From Rosettibacter sp037481715 (GTDB lineage Bacteria > Bacteroidota > Ignavibacteria > Ignavibacteriales > Melioribacteraceae), in contig JBBFLD010000005.1 in assembly GCA_037481715.1 (NCBI GenBank), forward strand, positions 1 to 64,000: a stretch of DNA of 64,000 bases, read 5' to 3'. Each line of letters starts with the position of its first letter. Positions within the stretch are counted from its first letter, which is position 1. Of the stretch, positions 45,777 to 54,617 are shown in pieces. Both the position numbers and the translations under genes were made by a program. The notes under the pieces were generated by a model. That model had not been told where the DNA came from. It searched no databases and worked only from the letters and a program-made list of their open reading frames with translations.

Positions 45777-47462
45777 TTAATTACCTCGAATAATTTTGAT
45801 ATAATGAGAAAATTTTTTTGCAGGTAAATCGAGCTTCCACTTATTATTTGATAATAATGTAAATCTATGATTACTAAAAAAATTTTCAGCGGGAGCATTT
45901 TTAGGAGTTTTAATAAATTCACCTATAATAGATTTTACCCCTACTCTTTGTGCATCATCAATTATAGCTTCAAGTAATGCAGTTTCTGCTTGTCTACCTA
46001 TTACTCTGCAACTCATCAGGAAAGTATCAATTACCCACATTTCATTTTCCATTTTTATTATTGCTACTAGCACAATACCATTATCACCAAATTTATCAAG
46101 TAAGCGAAGAGTATAAATTCGATATTCCCCATTTTGAATGAAATTTTTAACTTCTTCTACAGTATAGCGCCTGGTTGTTAAATTAAATTGATTTGTTTTT
46201 TGGGTAAGCTGTGATATTCTAGATATGTGAGATATATCATTAACATAAATATGCGCTTTCATTTCTAATGATTTATAATAATCATCAAGACTAAAACTGT
46301 TTTGTTCTAATTCTTTTCTTTTTTCATTTGCTAAGAACATTTTATTTCTTACTAAATCTTCATCTGTTAGAAAGGTTGTATTTAAGGAACGAATAGACAG
46401 TAATTGTTTAATATAGTTATCAGGATCGCCTGATAAATTAACCACTTCTACTTCTGGAAGTTTTTGTCTAACTAATTCACATTCAACTGGATTATCATCA
46501 AGAAATACAATAGAATCGGTACTTATATTTAAGTCATTAGCAATATTAATAATATTTGTGACTTTATCTAACCAGTTAATTTTAATAGAAGCGAAATTTT
46601 CTTTTCTTAGAATCATATCAGGATGTTTTTCAATTACTTCCATGGCATCTTCGTAATTATTTTTGCTACATATTCCGAGGAAAATTCCTTTTCTATAAAA
46701 ATTGAGAAGAACCTTTTGGAATTGAACATATGCTTCGCCAATACCAGTGCCCCCTAAAATTATATTCTCCACTCCATCTTGCCCTACAATTCCTCCCCAC
46801 AACGTATTATCGAGGTCAACTACTATACATTTCTTCCTTGGGTTAACTAATGCATCAATAATATTTGTATAATGGTTAAATAATTCGTTGTAAAAAGATT
46901 TAGCAAAAGGATTTTTTGCCAACCTATATAATCTATAATCAAAACAATTTATTCTTCCAAAATTAGAAATGAATGTTGCATAATCATGTATAATAATTCT
47001 ATCCGAATATATTTTTTTTTGTGAAAACAAAAAGTTATTTAATTGTAAAGTAATCTCTTCCAACCCATAATTTATATTAGAATCCAATATACTAAGAATC
47101 GGTTTGTCGCGCGGAATAAAGTTTTCAATAATTATTTTAGTATTGGGTAATTTATCAGTAATATTTTGAATTAATAAACTAATTTTTGATTCGTATTCCT
47201 TTAACTTATTATATCGTTCATTTTCAGCAAGAGATAAAATATCATAAGCAAAATCTCCTAGTAACCATTCTATTTCAAAATGAATGATAATTATGTTCGG
47301 ATTAAATGAATACAATGAACTTGATTTGTCGTATACAATTTTCTCTTGCGTACCATATGCATTGAAGAAAAAAGAACAATTTTTAATATAATTAGAAATG
47401 TATTTTTCAAGTTCTTTTTTGAATAAATCTGTATTATAACTGGTAAGAAAAGCTATCTTCAT
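45777..47462 (-). CDS. FkbH-like HAD-IIIC phosphatase/acyltransferase
   Basis: A 561-residue protein. The N-terminal 200 residues form an alpha/beta domain of unclear type with an SGNH-like look (IIIIHFEIEWLLGD). A HAD domain follows (about 210-350) with the FkbH signature VVDLDNTLWGG (nucleophile Asp216, Asp218) and VFLDDNPVE. The C-terminal part (about 395-555) resembles a GNAT acyltransferase (RVIGRQAETALLEAI). Known: FkbH proteins dephosphorylate 1,3-bisphosphoglycerate and load glyceryl onto a carrier protein. With the ACP beside it, this suggests glyceroyl-ACP supply for glycan acylation. Substrate is inferred. Confidence 0.85.
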   Translation of the reverse strand: MKIAFLTSYNTDLFKKELEKYISNYIKNCSFFFNAYGTQEKIVYDKSSSLYSFNPNIIIIHFEIEWLLGDFAYDILSLAENERYNKLKEYESKISLLIQNITDKLPNTKIIIENFIPRDKPILSILDSNINYGLEEITLQLNNFLFSQKKIYSDRIIIHDYATFISNFGRINCFDYRLYRLAKNPFAKSFYNELFNHYTNIIDALVNPRKKCIVVDLDNTLWGGIVGQDGVENIILGGTGIGEAYVQFQKVLLNFYRKGIFLGICSKNNYEDAMEVIEKHPDMILRKENFASIKINWLDKVTNIINIANDLNISTDSIVFLDDNPVECELVRQKLPEVEVVNLSGDPDNYIKQLLSIRSLNTTFLTDEDLVRNKMFLANEKRKELEQNSFSLDDYYKSLEMKAHIYVNDISHISRISQLTQKTNQFNLTTRRYTVEEVKNFIQNGEYRIYTLRLLDKFGDNGIVLVAIIKMENEMWVIDTFLMSCRVIGRQAETALLEAIIDDAQRVGVKSIIGEFIKTPKNAPAENFFSNHRFTLLSNNKWKLDLPAKKFSHYIKIIRGN

Positions 47463-47862
47463 TTTTTTCTAACAATTCAATTAAGAAATTTTCTTCTTTT
47501 GACATTAAAAAAGCAATTTTTCTATTGTCGAATGCAACAGCTGGAGTAGGAGACAAAGTTACCAAATAATTAAATTCTCGTAATCGTTCACATTCATAAT
47601 GAATATTTTCTACTTCAAAACATAAATGATGCAAAGATGAACCTCGTTTCTGTAAAAAATTAAAAACTGGTGAGCTATTATTAATAGGTTCGATAAGTTC
47701 CAAATAAATTTTATTATTTAAATTAATAAAAGCCACTTTCACACCTATAATTTTGTCGACAAAAATTTTTGATATTTCATTAAATCCCAAAGCATTATAA
47801 TAATACTTATTATAATGCTCTTCAATGTTTTTTACAACCAATCCTATATGGTGAATTATCAT
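47434..47862 (-). CDS. VOC-fold protein in the acyl-modification cassette
   Basis: A 142-residue glyoxalase/bleomycin-resistance-fold protein, distantly like methylmalonyl-CoA epimerase. The metal-site pattern is present: IIHHIGLVVKN at the start, IYLELIEP, LHHLCFEVEN and a final FLIELLE. It overlaps the FkbH-like gene by 29 bp and shares one base with pseH, so all are one transcript. Inference: it may epimerise or otherwise process the acyl group carried by the ACP. A true methylmalonyl-CoA epimerase is encoded elsewhere at 18608-19015. Confidence 0.75.
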   Translation of the reverse strand: MIIHHIGLVVKNIEEHYNKYYYNALGFNEISKIFVDKIIGVKVAFINLNNKIYLELIEPINNSSPVFNFLQKRGSSLHHLCFEVENIHYECERLREFNYLVTLSPTPAVAFDNRKIAFLMSKEENFLIELLEKNEDSFSYQL

Positions 47863-48431
47863 TATCTTTTATAATAATCTAATAAATTATTAATTGTATT
47901 TAATGATTCCAAAAATTCATCTTTTAAAATTGACATTAAAATAATGTCTGTGAACTTATCATTTTCTTTATAATGTTGTCTTAAAATACCATCAATGCTG
48001 AATCCAAATTTTTTATGTATATTAATTACCTTCGTGTTATATGATAAAGTATTACAATATACTTTATTCATGCCCAAATTATTGAAAGCATAATTTAATA
48101 TGAGATATTCAGCCTCAATAGCATATCCCCCCATTCTGTAGTCGATTTCCCCAATATAATAACCCCAATCACAGTGAAGATTTTTATAATCAATATTCAT
48201 TAAATTAATAGCTCCTATAGGTTTTTTGTTTTTATTTTCTAATATAATAAATTGTTTACGGGTTTTATCTTTCTTTACTTTTTCGTACCAAGCTTTTTGT
48301 TTTGACAGTGTAAATCTGCCTCTATCAAAAAGCATTTTTGAAACACTAGGATCATTTCTCCATTTAACCATTAATGGTAAATATTTTTCTTTTAAAGGAA
48401 TAAGAGTTATTAGTAAACCTTTTATAATCAT
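47862..48431 (-). CDS. pseH: PseH-like GNAT N-acetyltransferase
   Basis: Expected to acetylate the 4-amino group of UDP-4-amino-4,6-dideoxy-AltNAc. A 189-residue GNAT protein with the RimJ-like start LITLIPLKEKYLPLMVKWRNDP, the FDRGRFTLSKQKAWYEK helix, the WGYYIGEIDYRMGGYAIEAEYLIL acetyl-CoA-binding stretch and VINIHKKFGFSIDGILRQHY. These match the PseH/pseudaminic subgroup, and the neighbouring pseG and pseI genes confirm the context. An acyl donor other than acetyl-CoA cannot be ruled out. Confidence 0.85.
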   Translation of the reverse strand: MIIKGLLITLIPLKEKYLPLMVKWRNDPSVSKMLFDRGRFTLSKQKAWYEKVKKDKTRKQFIILENKNKKPIGAINLMNIDYKNLHCDWGYYIGEIDYRMGGYAIEAEYLILNYAFNNLGMNKVYCNTLSYNTKVINIHKKFGFSIDGILRQHYKENDKFTDIILMSILKDEFLESLNTINNLLDYYKR

Positions 48432-48439
48432 ATTTATAA

Positions 48440-49321
48440 TTATTTTAATATTACTGTTAGATTTCTGCCTAATCCTAATTCACCTAAATTAATAAGTAAA
48501 TTAGTGGTAATATCCAAATCAATTTTACAAGCTAAATTTATAAAATTTATGCGAGAATTATGTGCTTCTTTACCTTTATTCTTATCTATTACATAATTTG
48601 AATAATCATTCATTAAAAAAATATCTATGAGGAAATCACTAAAAACACAAACTGTTTTATATCCTAATCTGTCTGCCATTTTTAGAAAAGAATGCTTATT
48701 AAAATATGAAATATGGTCTGGATATGAAATCCAATATTCACAATTTACTTTTTTAGTTTTATAAAGGAACTTTTGAATTGGAGAATAATCATTAGGAAAT
48801 GTCACACATATTAATCCCTTTTTTTTAATTATTGATTTCAGGTTTTTTAGTAATTCTTCAGGATGAATTACATGTTCAATAACATTTCTAAGATTTATAA
48901 AATCATACTTTATAGATTTTTTTTGACACATTGATATATAATTAAACATATCTTCTTGTACGAAATACTTTATTATATGCCTATTAAACTTTTTTACTCC
49001 ATATAATAGAATAGATAAGTCCACACCTGTAACCTTTGCCCCTATACTATGAAAATAACTCATAATCCATCCCTCACCTGCTCCTAAATCTAGAAATGTC
49101 TTCCCCTCGATTTTTGTTTTTGTTAATTTCTTAATTATCAAGGCTAATAATTTTGCATTGTTTTTAAAGTATAATATTTCCTCTTTTGAATATTTTTTTT
49201 CATACGACCCTTTAGATTGCTGGAAATAGATTTTTTTATAATAAGTTTCTAATTCAGTTTTAGAAGGGATACGGCTTAACTGTCTGTATTCATTCTTTCT
49301 CTTTGTTTTTCGTATATCCAT
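48440..49321 (-). CDS. Class I SAM-dependent methyltransferase
   Basis: A 293-residue methyltransferase. The SAM-binding motif I is FLDLGAGEGWIMSYF, followed by VTGVDLS (ribose-binding acidic residue), DFINLRNVIEHVIHPEELL as motif IV, and KGLICVTFPND. It overlaps pseG by 32 bp and lies just before pseH, deep inside the Pse operon. Not part of the standard Pse pathway. Inference: it O-methylates the sugar or its acyl substituent. Confidence 0.85.
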   Translation of the reverse strand: MDIRKTKRKNEYRQLSRIPSKTELETYYKKIYFQQSKGSYEKKYSKEEILYFKNNAKLLALIIKKLTKTKIEGKTFLDLGAGEGWIMSYFHSIGAKVTGVDLSILLYGVKKFNRHIIKYFVQEDMFNYISMCQKKSIKYDFINLRNVIEHVIHPEELLKNLKSIIKKKGLICVTFPNDYSPIQKFLYKTKKVNCEYWISYPDHISYFNKHSFLKMADRLGYKTVCVFSDFLIDIFLMNDYSNYVIDKNKGKEAHNSRINFINLACKIDLDITTNLLINLGELGLGRNLTVILK

Positions 49322-50321
49322 TAGTATTCTCCATTAATTTTTTTATCAAATAATCAACAACTCTTTTACTTCCTTTTCCATCTACTTTTGATTTGCCGTT
49401 ATTTCCTAATTTTTTCCGCACGCGAATTGAATTTAATTTTTCTAATTGATTGATAATTTTTTTTATGCAGTTTATATCATTATGAAAAATTGGCTCAAGT
49501 AAAAATCCTGCTTTGTGCCATTCATTTATATTATATCTTTGATTTTCTGCAACAGCAACTGCAATTGTCGGTGTGCCTGTTGCAGCAAGTTCATACAATG
49601 TTTGACCAGCAGCAGCAATTGCTAAATCACATTCAAGCATTAATCTTTTCATTTCTTCTTCATTGAGAGAAAAATAAAACTCTGTTGCCGGAAAAATTTT
49701 TTTTAACTCATCTTTTTTGCTGTTATTTTTATTCCCAAAAACTACATAAGTTCTTAATTCTCGATTATACTCTTTAATTGCTTTAAGAACAGGAATTGTT
49801 AAATTTCTTATATCCTGTCCGCCAAATGTAATTAGAATGGATGTTAATTCACTTTTATATTTTTTGGGAGGATTATCCCAGAAAGATTTTCTAACAGGAA
49901 TATATTTTGTGCCAAGAAGATATTCAATTCCTAATTTAGCAGGATATGGAAGTGATTCTGCATTTATTGTTCCATTTAAGATAATTCCTGATGGATAATC
50001 AATTCTCATAAAGTCATCAATTATTAAAAACAATTTTGTGAACTTAGAAATGTTCTCATAAAATTCTTTGCTTGCATGATATGAATCGATGATAAGTACA
50101 TCACTGTTAATGATTTTTTTTGTTAATTGAGCTGGATGATTGAGCCAGTCAATTAATTCATAATTAGATTCTGACAAAAAATTTTTTGATTTATCATCAC
50201 CATTTACATAAAATGTTGGAATAATATTTCTTTCCTCGAATGCTTGATAAAGTGACAAACATCGAGTTATGTGACCATATCCTGTGTTTTGAAATCCCTC
50301 TGTAATTATTGATACTTTCAT
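49290..50321 (-). CDS. pseG: UDP-2,4-diacetamido-2,4,6-trideoxy-altrose hydrolase
   Basis: Removes UDP from the diacetamido sugar before the PseI step. 343 residues with a GT-B-like fold. GYGHITRCLSLYQAF includes the catalytic-type His17, LIIDDF and NGTINA follow in the first domain, and the second domain has TFGGQD and AAAGQTLYELAATGTPTIAV. This is the PseG arrangement, distinct from MurG. It overlaps pseC by 4 bp. Confidence 0.93.
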   Translation of the reverse strand: MKVSIITEGFQNTGYGHITRCLSLYQAFEERNIIPTFYVNGDDKSKNFLSESNYELIDWLNHPAQLTKKIINSDVLIIDSYHASKEFYENISKFTKLFLIIDDFMRIDYPSGIILNGTINAESLPYPAKLGIEYLLGTKYIPVRKSFWDNPPKKYKSELTSILITFGGQDIRNLTIPVLKAIKEYNRELRTYVVFGNKNNSKKDELKKIFPATEFYFSLNEEEMKRLMLECDLAIAAAGQTLYELAATGTPTIAVAVAENQRYNINEWHKAGFLLEPIFHNDINCIKKIINQLEKLNSIRVRKKLGNNGKSKVDGKGSKRVVDYLIKKLMENTNGYTKNKEKE

Positions 50322-51496
50322 TTCATTTCATTTAAAACTTTCTTGAGAGTATTGCTGATATATATTAAATCATCTTCTTCAAGTGATGGATAAATTGGAA
50401 TAGATACTTCTCTTTCATAAAATTTTTCAGCTTCAGGGAAATCACCTTCTTTGAATCCAAATGTTTTTCTGTAAAAAGGTTGCAAGTGAACGGGAATATA
50501 ATGAACCTGCAATTGAATATTATTTTCTTTCATTTTAAGGAAAAAATCTTTTTTAGATATCTTGAGTTCATCAAATTTAATTTGTAGAGGATAGAGATGA
50601 TATGCGTGTTTTACTTTTTCTGAAACTTTCGGAATTATAAATCTATCGTCACTATAAAAAAAATCATCATAATATTTTGCAATGTTTCTTCTCTTTTCAA
50701 CAAATGAATCGAGTTTTTTTAATTGACTTATTCCAAGTGCACATTGAAAATCTGTGATTCGATAATTAAAACCAACTTCGTGCATTTCATAATACCATGG
50801 TCCGTCATTTTTTTCTAATATTGATTCATCTTTTGTCATTCCATGAGTTCTTAAAGTTTTGATTCGTTTGTCTAATTCTTCATCGTTTGTTAAAACTGCA
50901 CCGCCTTCACCAGTAGTAATATGTTTTACTGGATGAAAGCTTAAGTTAACTGCATCAGCATATTTTACTGCATATTGAAAATCATTTTTGTATTCTGCAC
51001 CAAGAGCATGACAAAAATCATTTATCAATTGAAAATCATATTTTTCTTTTAATGATTTTAATGCTTCCCAGTCACATGGATGACCTGCATAATCAACTGC
51101 AACAACTGCTTTTACTTTTTTATTTTGAGATAAGTAGAATTTTATTTTCTCTTCTAATTTATTTATGTCGATTGTGTATGATGAGGAATCGATATCAGCA
51201 AAATCAATTTGGGCTCCAGCATAAATTGCACAATTCGCACTTGCAAGAAAAGTAATTGGGGAAGTAATTATGATATCATCTTTAGTCCATCTTAACCCCA
51301 GAGCAATTAAATGTAATCCTGCTGTTCCATTCGAAACGGCAGAAGCATATTTACTTCCAAACGTTTTACAAAGCTCATCTTCAAATTTTTTGATTGTGGG
51401 ACCTTGAGTAAGCCAATCTGATTTTAATGTTTCAACTACTGCTTGAATATCATCTTCCGATACAGTTTGTTTTCCATATGAATAATTTTTTTTCAT
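50318..51496 (-). CDS. pseC: UDP-4-amino-4,6-dideoxy-AltNAc transaminase
   Basis: PLP-dependent aminotransferase of the DegT/DnrJ/EryC1 family. 392 residues: GSKYASAVSNGTAGLHLI at the cofactor phosphate site, INDFCHALGAEY with the PLP-contacting Asp, and NLSFHPVKHITTGEGGAV with the Schiff-base Lys191. The HPVKHITTGEGG form is typical of PseC. It starts one base away from the pseB stop and overlaps pseG. Confidence 0.95.
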   Translation of the reverse strand: MKKNYSYGKQTVSEDDIQAVVETLKSDWLTQGPTIKKFEDELCKTFGSKYASAVSNGTAGLHLIALGLRWTKDDIIITSPITFLASANCAIYAGAQIDFADIDSSSYTIDINKLEEKIKFYLSQNKKVKAVVAVDYAGHPCDWEALKSLKEKYDFQLINDFCHALGAEYKNDFQYAVKYADAVNLSFHPVKHITTGEGGAVLTNDEELDKRIKTLRTHGMTKDESILEKNDGPWYYEMHEVGFNYRITDFQCALGISQLKKLDSFVEKRRNIAKYYDDFFYSDDRFIIPKVSEKVKHAYHLYPLQIKFDELKISKKDFFLKMKENNIQLQVHYIPVHLQPFYRKTFGFKEGDFPEAEKFYEREVSIPIYPSLEEDDLIYISNTLKKVLNEMK

Positions 51497-52549
51497 TTAA
51501 TTACCATAAATAATTTCTTTTGAACCTTCTACATTTTGAATAACAAGTTCTCTAAGTTCATCAACTGTTAGAAAATGTGGATTTGTCCCGCTGTTGTATG
51601 AAAATCCGTATTCACAAAATTTTCCCGGTTTGCTGTTGCTTTTTGTTCTAAATTCTTCTGTATCCCAAAGTTTTAAGTGATTATCATTTCCAAGCTGAAC
51701 TGAAGGAAGTATAACAAAATATTTTTCGAATTCAATTGTATTGAGTGCATCAGCTTGAGTTATCATTTCTTCGTGAATTTTTTCTCCAGGTCTTATTCCA
51801 ACAATTTCGATTTTGCATTCAGGTGCAATTGCTTTTGCAAGGTCAAGAATTCTGTATGAAGGAATTTTTGGGACAAACAATTCACCGCCCCACATTTTTT
51901 CTAAACAGAATAAAACAAAGTCAACTCCTTCCTGCAGAGTAATGTTGAATCTTGTCATGCGTTCATCTGTGATTGGAAGAACACCTGTTTTCTTTTTTTC
52001 TAAAAAGAAAGGAATAACAGAGCCGCGGCTTCCCATTACATTTCCATATCTTACAACAGAAAATTTTATATCACGTGTTCCCTTGTAATTATTTGCAGCA
52101 ACAAAAAGTTTATCAGAAGTTAATTTTGTTGCACCATATAAATTAACTGGAGCTGCTGCTTTATCTGTGCTGAGTGCAATTACTTTTTTAACACTTGATG
52201 ATAGACATGCATCAATTACGTTTTGTCCACCAATGATATTTGTCTTAACAGCTTCAAATGGATTATATTCAGCTGCGGGAACTTGTTTTAATGCTGCTGC
52301 GTGAATTACAATATCTACACCTTCCATAGCACGTTTCAATCTTTCTGTGTCGCGAACATCTCCTATAAAATAGCGCATTAACACCCCCTCTTTTTGAAAG
52401 CGCGGGTTGTGCTGCATTTCAAATTGTTTTAATTCATCGCGGCTGTAAATAATAATTTTTTTGGGATTATATCTTTTGAGAACTGTCTCGACAAATTTTT
52501 TACCGAATGAACCAGTGCCGCCTGTTATCAGAATTGTTTTACCGTCCAT
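51497..52549 (-). CDS. pseB: UDP-GlcNAc 4,6-dehydratase (inverting)
   Basis: First enzyme of pseudaminic acid synthesis; it forms the 4-keto-6-deoxy-AltNAc nucleotide. An extended SDR of 350 residues with NAD-binding TGGTGSFG (9-16), ALSTDKAAAPVNLYGATKL carrying Asp129, Lys130, Tyr138 and Lys142, and the GSRGSVIPFF loop. The STDKA in place of a plain Ser-Thr-x-Tyr is the mark of this inverting group. It heads the operon, preceded by a 282-bp gap with palindromes. Confidence 0.95.
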   Translation of the reverse strand: MDGKTILITGGTGSFGKKFVETVLKRYNPKKIIIYSRDELKQFEMQHNPRFQKEGVLMRYFIGDVRDTERLKRAMEGVDIVIHAAALKQVPAAEYNPFEAVKTNIIGGQNVIDACLSSSVKKVIALSTDKAAAPVNLYGATKLTSDKLFVAANNYKGTRDIKFSVVRYGNVMGSRGSVIPFFLEKKKTGVLPITDERMTRFNITLQEGVDFVLFCLEKMWGGELFVPKIPSYRILDLAKAIAPECKIEIVGIRPGEKIHEEMITQADALNTIEFEKYFVILPSVQLGNDNHLKLWDTEEFRTKSNSKPGKFCEYGFSYNSGTNPHFLTVDELRELVIQNVEGSKEIIYGN

Positions 52550-52716
52550 GTTTATCCAAATTTATTCAAAACAAATTTATGAAATTTTTTTGTGTATTGG
52601 CGGGAATTATAAAGGAAGAAAATATTGATATTATGTGATTAAATTATAAAGATACTACTTAAACTGTTTTTCGATTAACATTATATGGTTTTCTGTTAAC
52701 TTAGGCTTGTAAGGAA

Positions 52717-52768
52717 TACTCAATATATTGAATAAATTTACTCAATATACTGAGTAAAATACTCAGTA
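52717..52768. promoter_or_regulatory. Three iterated palindromic elements upstream of pseB
   Basis: TACTCAATATATTGAATA at 52717, TACTCAATATACTGAGTA at 52739 and a half copy TACTCAGTA at 52760 recur every 21-22 bp, that is two helical turns. The first two are near-perfect palindromes on a TACTCA half-site. They lie about 170 bp before the pseB start. This looks like an operator array for a dimeric regulator, though RNA hairpins are an alternative. The remainder of the 52550-52831 gap shows no gene. Confidence 0.55.
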
Positions 52769-52831
52769 GAAAAAACTTATCAAATGCTGAAATTAAATGA
52801 GAATATTATGATGATAAGATTATCCTCAAAG

Positions 52832-53701
52832 TTATTTTATTGAAATTCTTTCAAAAGCATCGATATAGCTTTTAGAACTTGCGTTGTAGATTTTTGCATC
52901 AAGAAATTGAGCATAATCTTTCAGAATAAAATATCCTTTGAAAGCATAATGAAGTTTTCTAAAAATATCATGAAGATGATATTCCTTGCCATCAAGCTTG
53001 TACATCGGCATTCGAACTTCAGAGTTATCGTAAAAATGTCCATGGTCTACAGTAGCTTGATTAAATTCATTTACCTTAATTTCTTCATGCCATGAATGGT
53101 CAGCACCAAAGATATAAATTTTTTTGTAGCCAATATTCAATGCCAAAAATATTGTGGGAATTAAAACATTGTGAGGTCTTGGCATACCAAGATTTAATTT
53201 GAATAAGTAATTAATAATCTTTTGAAATCCTTCAACTGGAGTATTGTTATAATACTTAATTTTTATCTTATTGTTTTTAATTACCGAATTAACTAAAAGT
53301 GATTTTTTTGCTTTATGCGGAATTAAAAGTGTCAGCTCCCAGTTTGTTTTGGTTATTAAATTATCAATTAATCTGTCTCTTTGATTCTTAAAAAAATCCG
53401 TTGTTTTATTTAACCAAAATTCTGGAGCGGCAAGAACATAATATTCAGGTTTAATTTTTTCGTACTCATCTGATAATGCAAAAAAATTAACACAGAATTT
53501 GATTCTTTCATTTATAAACTTTCTATTAATTTCTAAATCTTTGTTGAGAGAAGGTCCATTGGCAAGAATTACACATTCTTTTTCGCTAATGTGTTTATTC
53601 TTTAGTCTTGTGAAATATTTTGATAATAGTACAATCTTGATTATCGAAAAGAATGTTTGAAACATTTTAATTAGAAAATCACTTAACTTTTGAAGTATCA
53701 T
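52832..53701 (-). CDS. GT42/Maf-like protein, candidate nonulosonic acid transferase
   Basis: A 289-residue protein. After a hydrophobic, basic N-terminus (1-35) comes CVILANGPSLNKD (ANGPSL at 47-52), a nucleotide-binding loop shared by GT42 sialyltransferases and Maf/DUF115-type proteins. Later, RPHNVLIPTIFLALNIGYKKIYIFGADHSWHEE gives the second Rossmann-type strand with Asp198 and His199. Those families transfer sialic or pseudaminic acid from CMP. It is encoded right next to the Pse operon and overlaps a glycosyltransferase gene by 23 bp. Inference: it transfers the CMP-activated Pse derivative. Confidence 0.6.
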   Translation of the reverse strand: MILQKLSDFLIKMFQTFFSIIKIVLLSKYFTRLKNKHISEKECVILANGPSLNKDLEINRKFINERIKFCVNFFALSDEYEKIKPEYYVLAAPEFWLNKTTDFFKNQRDRLIDNLITKTNWELTLLIPHKAKKSLLVNSVIKNNKIKIKYYNNTPVEGFQKIINYLFKLNLGMPRPHNVLIPTIFLALNIGYKKIYIFGADHSWHEEIKVNEFNQATVDHGHFYDNSEVRMPMYKLDGKEYHLHDIFRKLHYAFKGYFILKDYAQFLDAKIYNASSKSYIDAFERISIK

Positions 53702-54605
53702 CTGCTATCCTTTTTACATATCCTAATAAAGTTAACCATCTATTTAGTATTAGGTATCCCCCTTTTAATGGTTTGTTTTTTATAGTATAATAAATAGAGA
53801 TTAGTACCGAGATTAATAATTTTAATGTGTATTCAATTAGTTTTAAGATTTTTATTAAAAAACCTTCGTTTTTTATTCTATCAAATTCTCCTGCTCCAAC
53901 ACTCAAAGATATTCTTTTAAAAGCCTCATCTGTAATTCTTTCTTTACTAACATTATGAAAAACTATAAAATTTGGGTTATACAGATATTTCTTCTTGTGT
54001 CTTTTCAATTGAAAAAAAATATATTTGTCTTCGCTCCTAAAAATTAATTGTTCATTGAACATTCCTACATCATAAAGAGCATTTTTTCGTAAAGCCATAC
54101 TACAACCATAAGGTGACTTGCTATATGGATATTTTCTAATTTTATTCCCCCAGTCACTCTTTGTTACAAGTCCCCACAAAAATATCGACATCCACTCAGG
54201 TTCTTTACCATCTTCATACTTAGGAATTATTTTCCCGCCCATTGCATCTACGTCATCATAAGTCTGAAAGAACTTAATTGCTTCTTCTACATAATTTGGA
54301 GTTACTTCAGCATCGTCATCAATAAAAATTATTATTTCTCCATCTGATTCTTTAATTCCTCTGTTTCTTGCAGCTGATAATCCTTTTTGTGTTTCAACAA
54401 CATATTTTATATTTAACTCAGGATTTTCTTTTATAAATCTTTTTGAAATTTCTTCAGTGTTATCAGTTGAATTGTTATTAACAATAATAATTTCATATTT
54501 CTTTTTATCAACTGTTTGATTTTTCAATGAATGTAATGCTGAAGGAAGATATTTCTCTCGATTGTAAGTGCAGATAATAACTGATACAAGTGGTTTTTCG
54601 TTCAT
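53679..54605 (-). CDS. Family 2 glycosyltransferase
   Basis: A 308-residue inverting GT-A enzyme. VSVIICTYNREKYLPSALHSL opens the fold, EIIIVNNNSTDNT follows, and IIFIDDDAEVTP is the metal-binding DxD-like site. FRSEDKYIFFQLKRH is the probable catalytic-base region. A hydrophobic stretch at about 245-265 suggests membrane association. It adds one sugar to a glycan built in this locus; donor and acceptor are unknown. Confidence 0.88.
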   Translation of the reverse strand: MNEKPLVSVIICTYNREKYLPSALHSLKNQTVDKKKYEIIIVNNNSTDNTEEISKRFIKENPELNIKYVVETQKGLSAARNRGIKESDGEIIIFIDDDAEVTPNYVEEAIKFFQTYDDVDAMGGKIIPKYEDGKEPEWMSIFLWGLVTKSDWGNKIRKYPYSKSPYGCSMALRKNALYDVGMFNEQLIFRSEDKYIFFQLKRHKKKYLYNPNFIVFHNVSKERITDEAFKRISLSVGAGEFDRIKNEGFLIKILKLIEYTLKLLISVLISIYYTIKNKPLKGGYLILNRWLTLLGYVKRIADDTSKVK

Positions 54606-54617
54606 AATTTTTGATTG

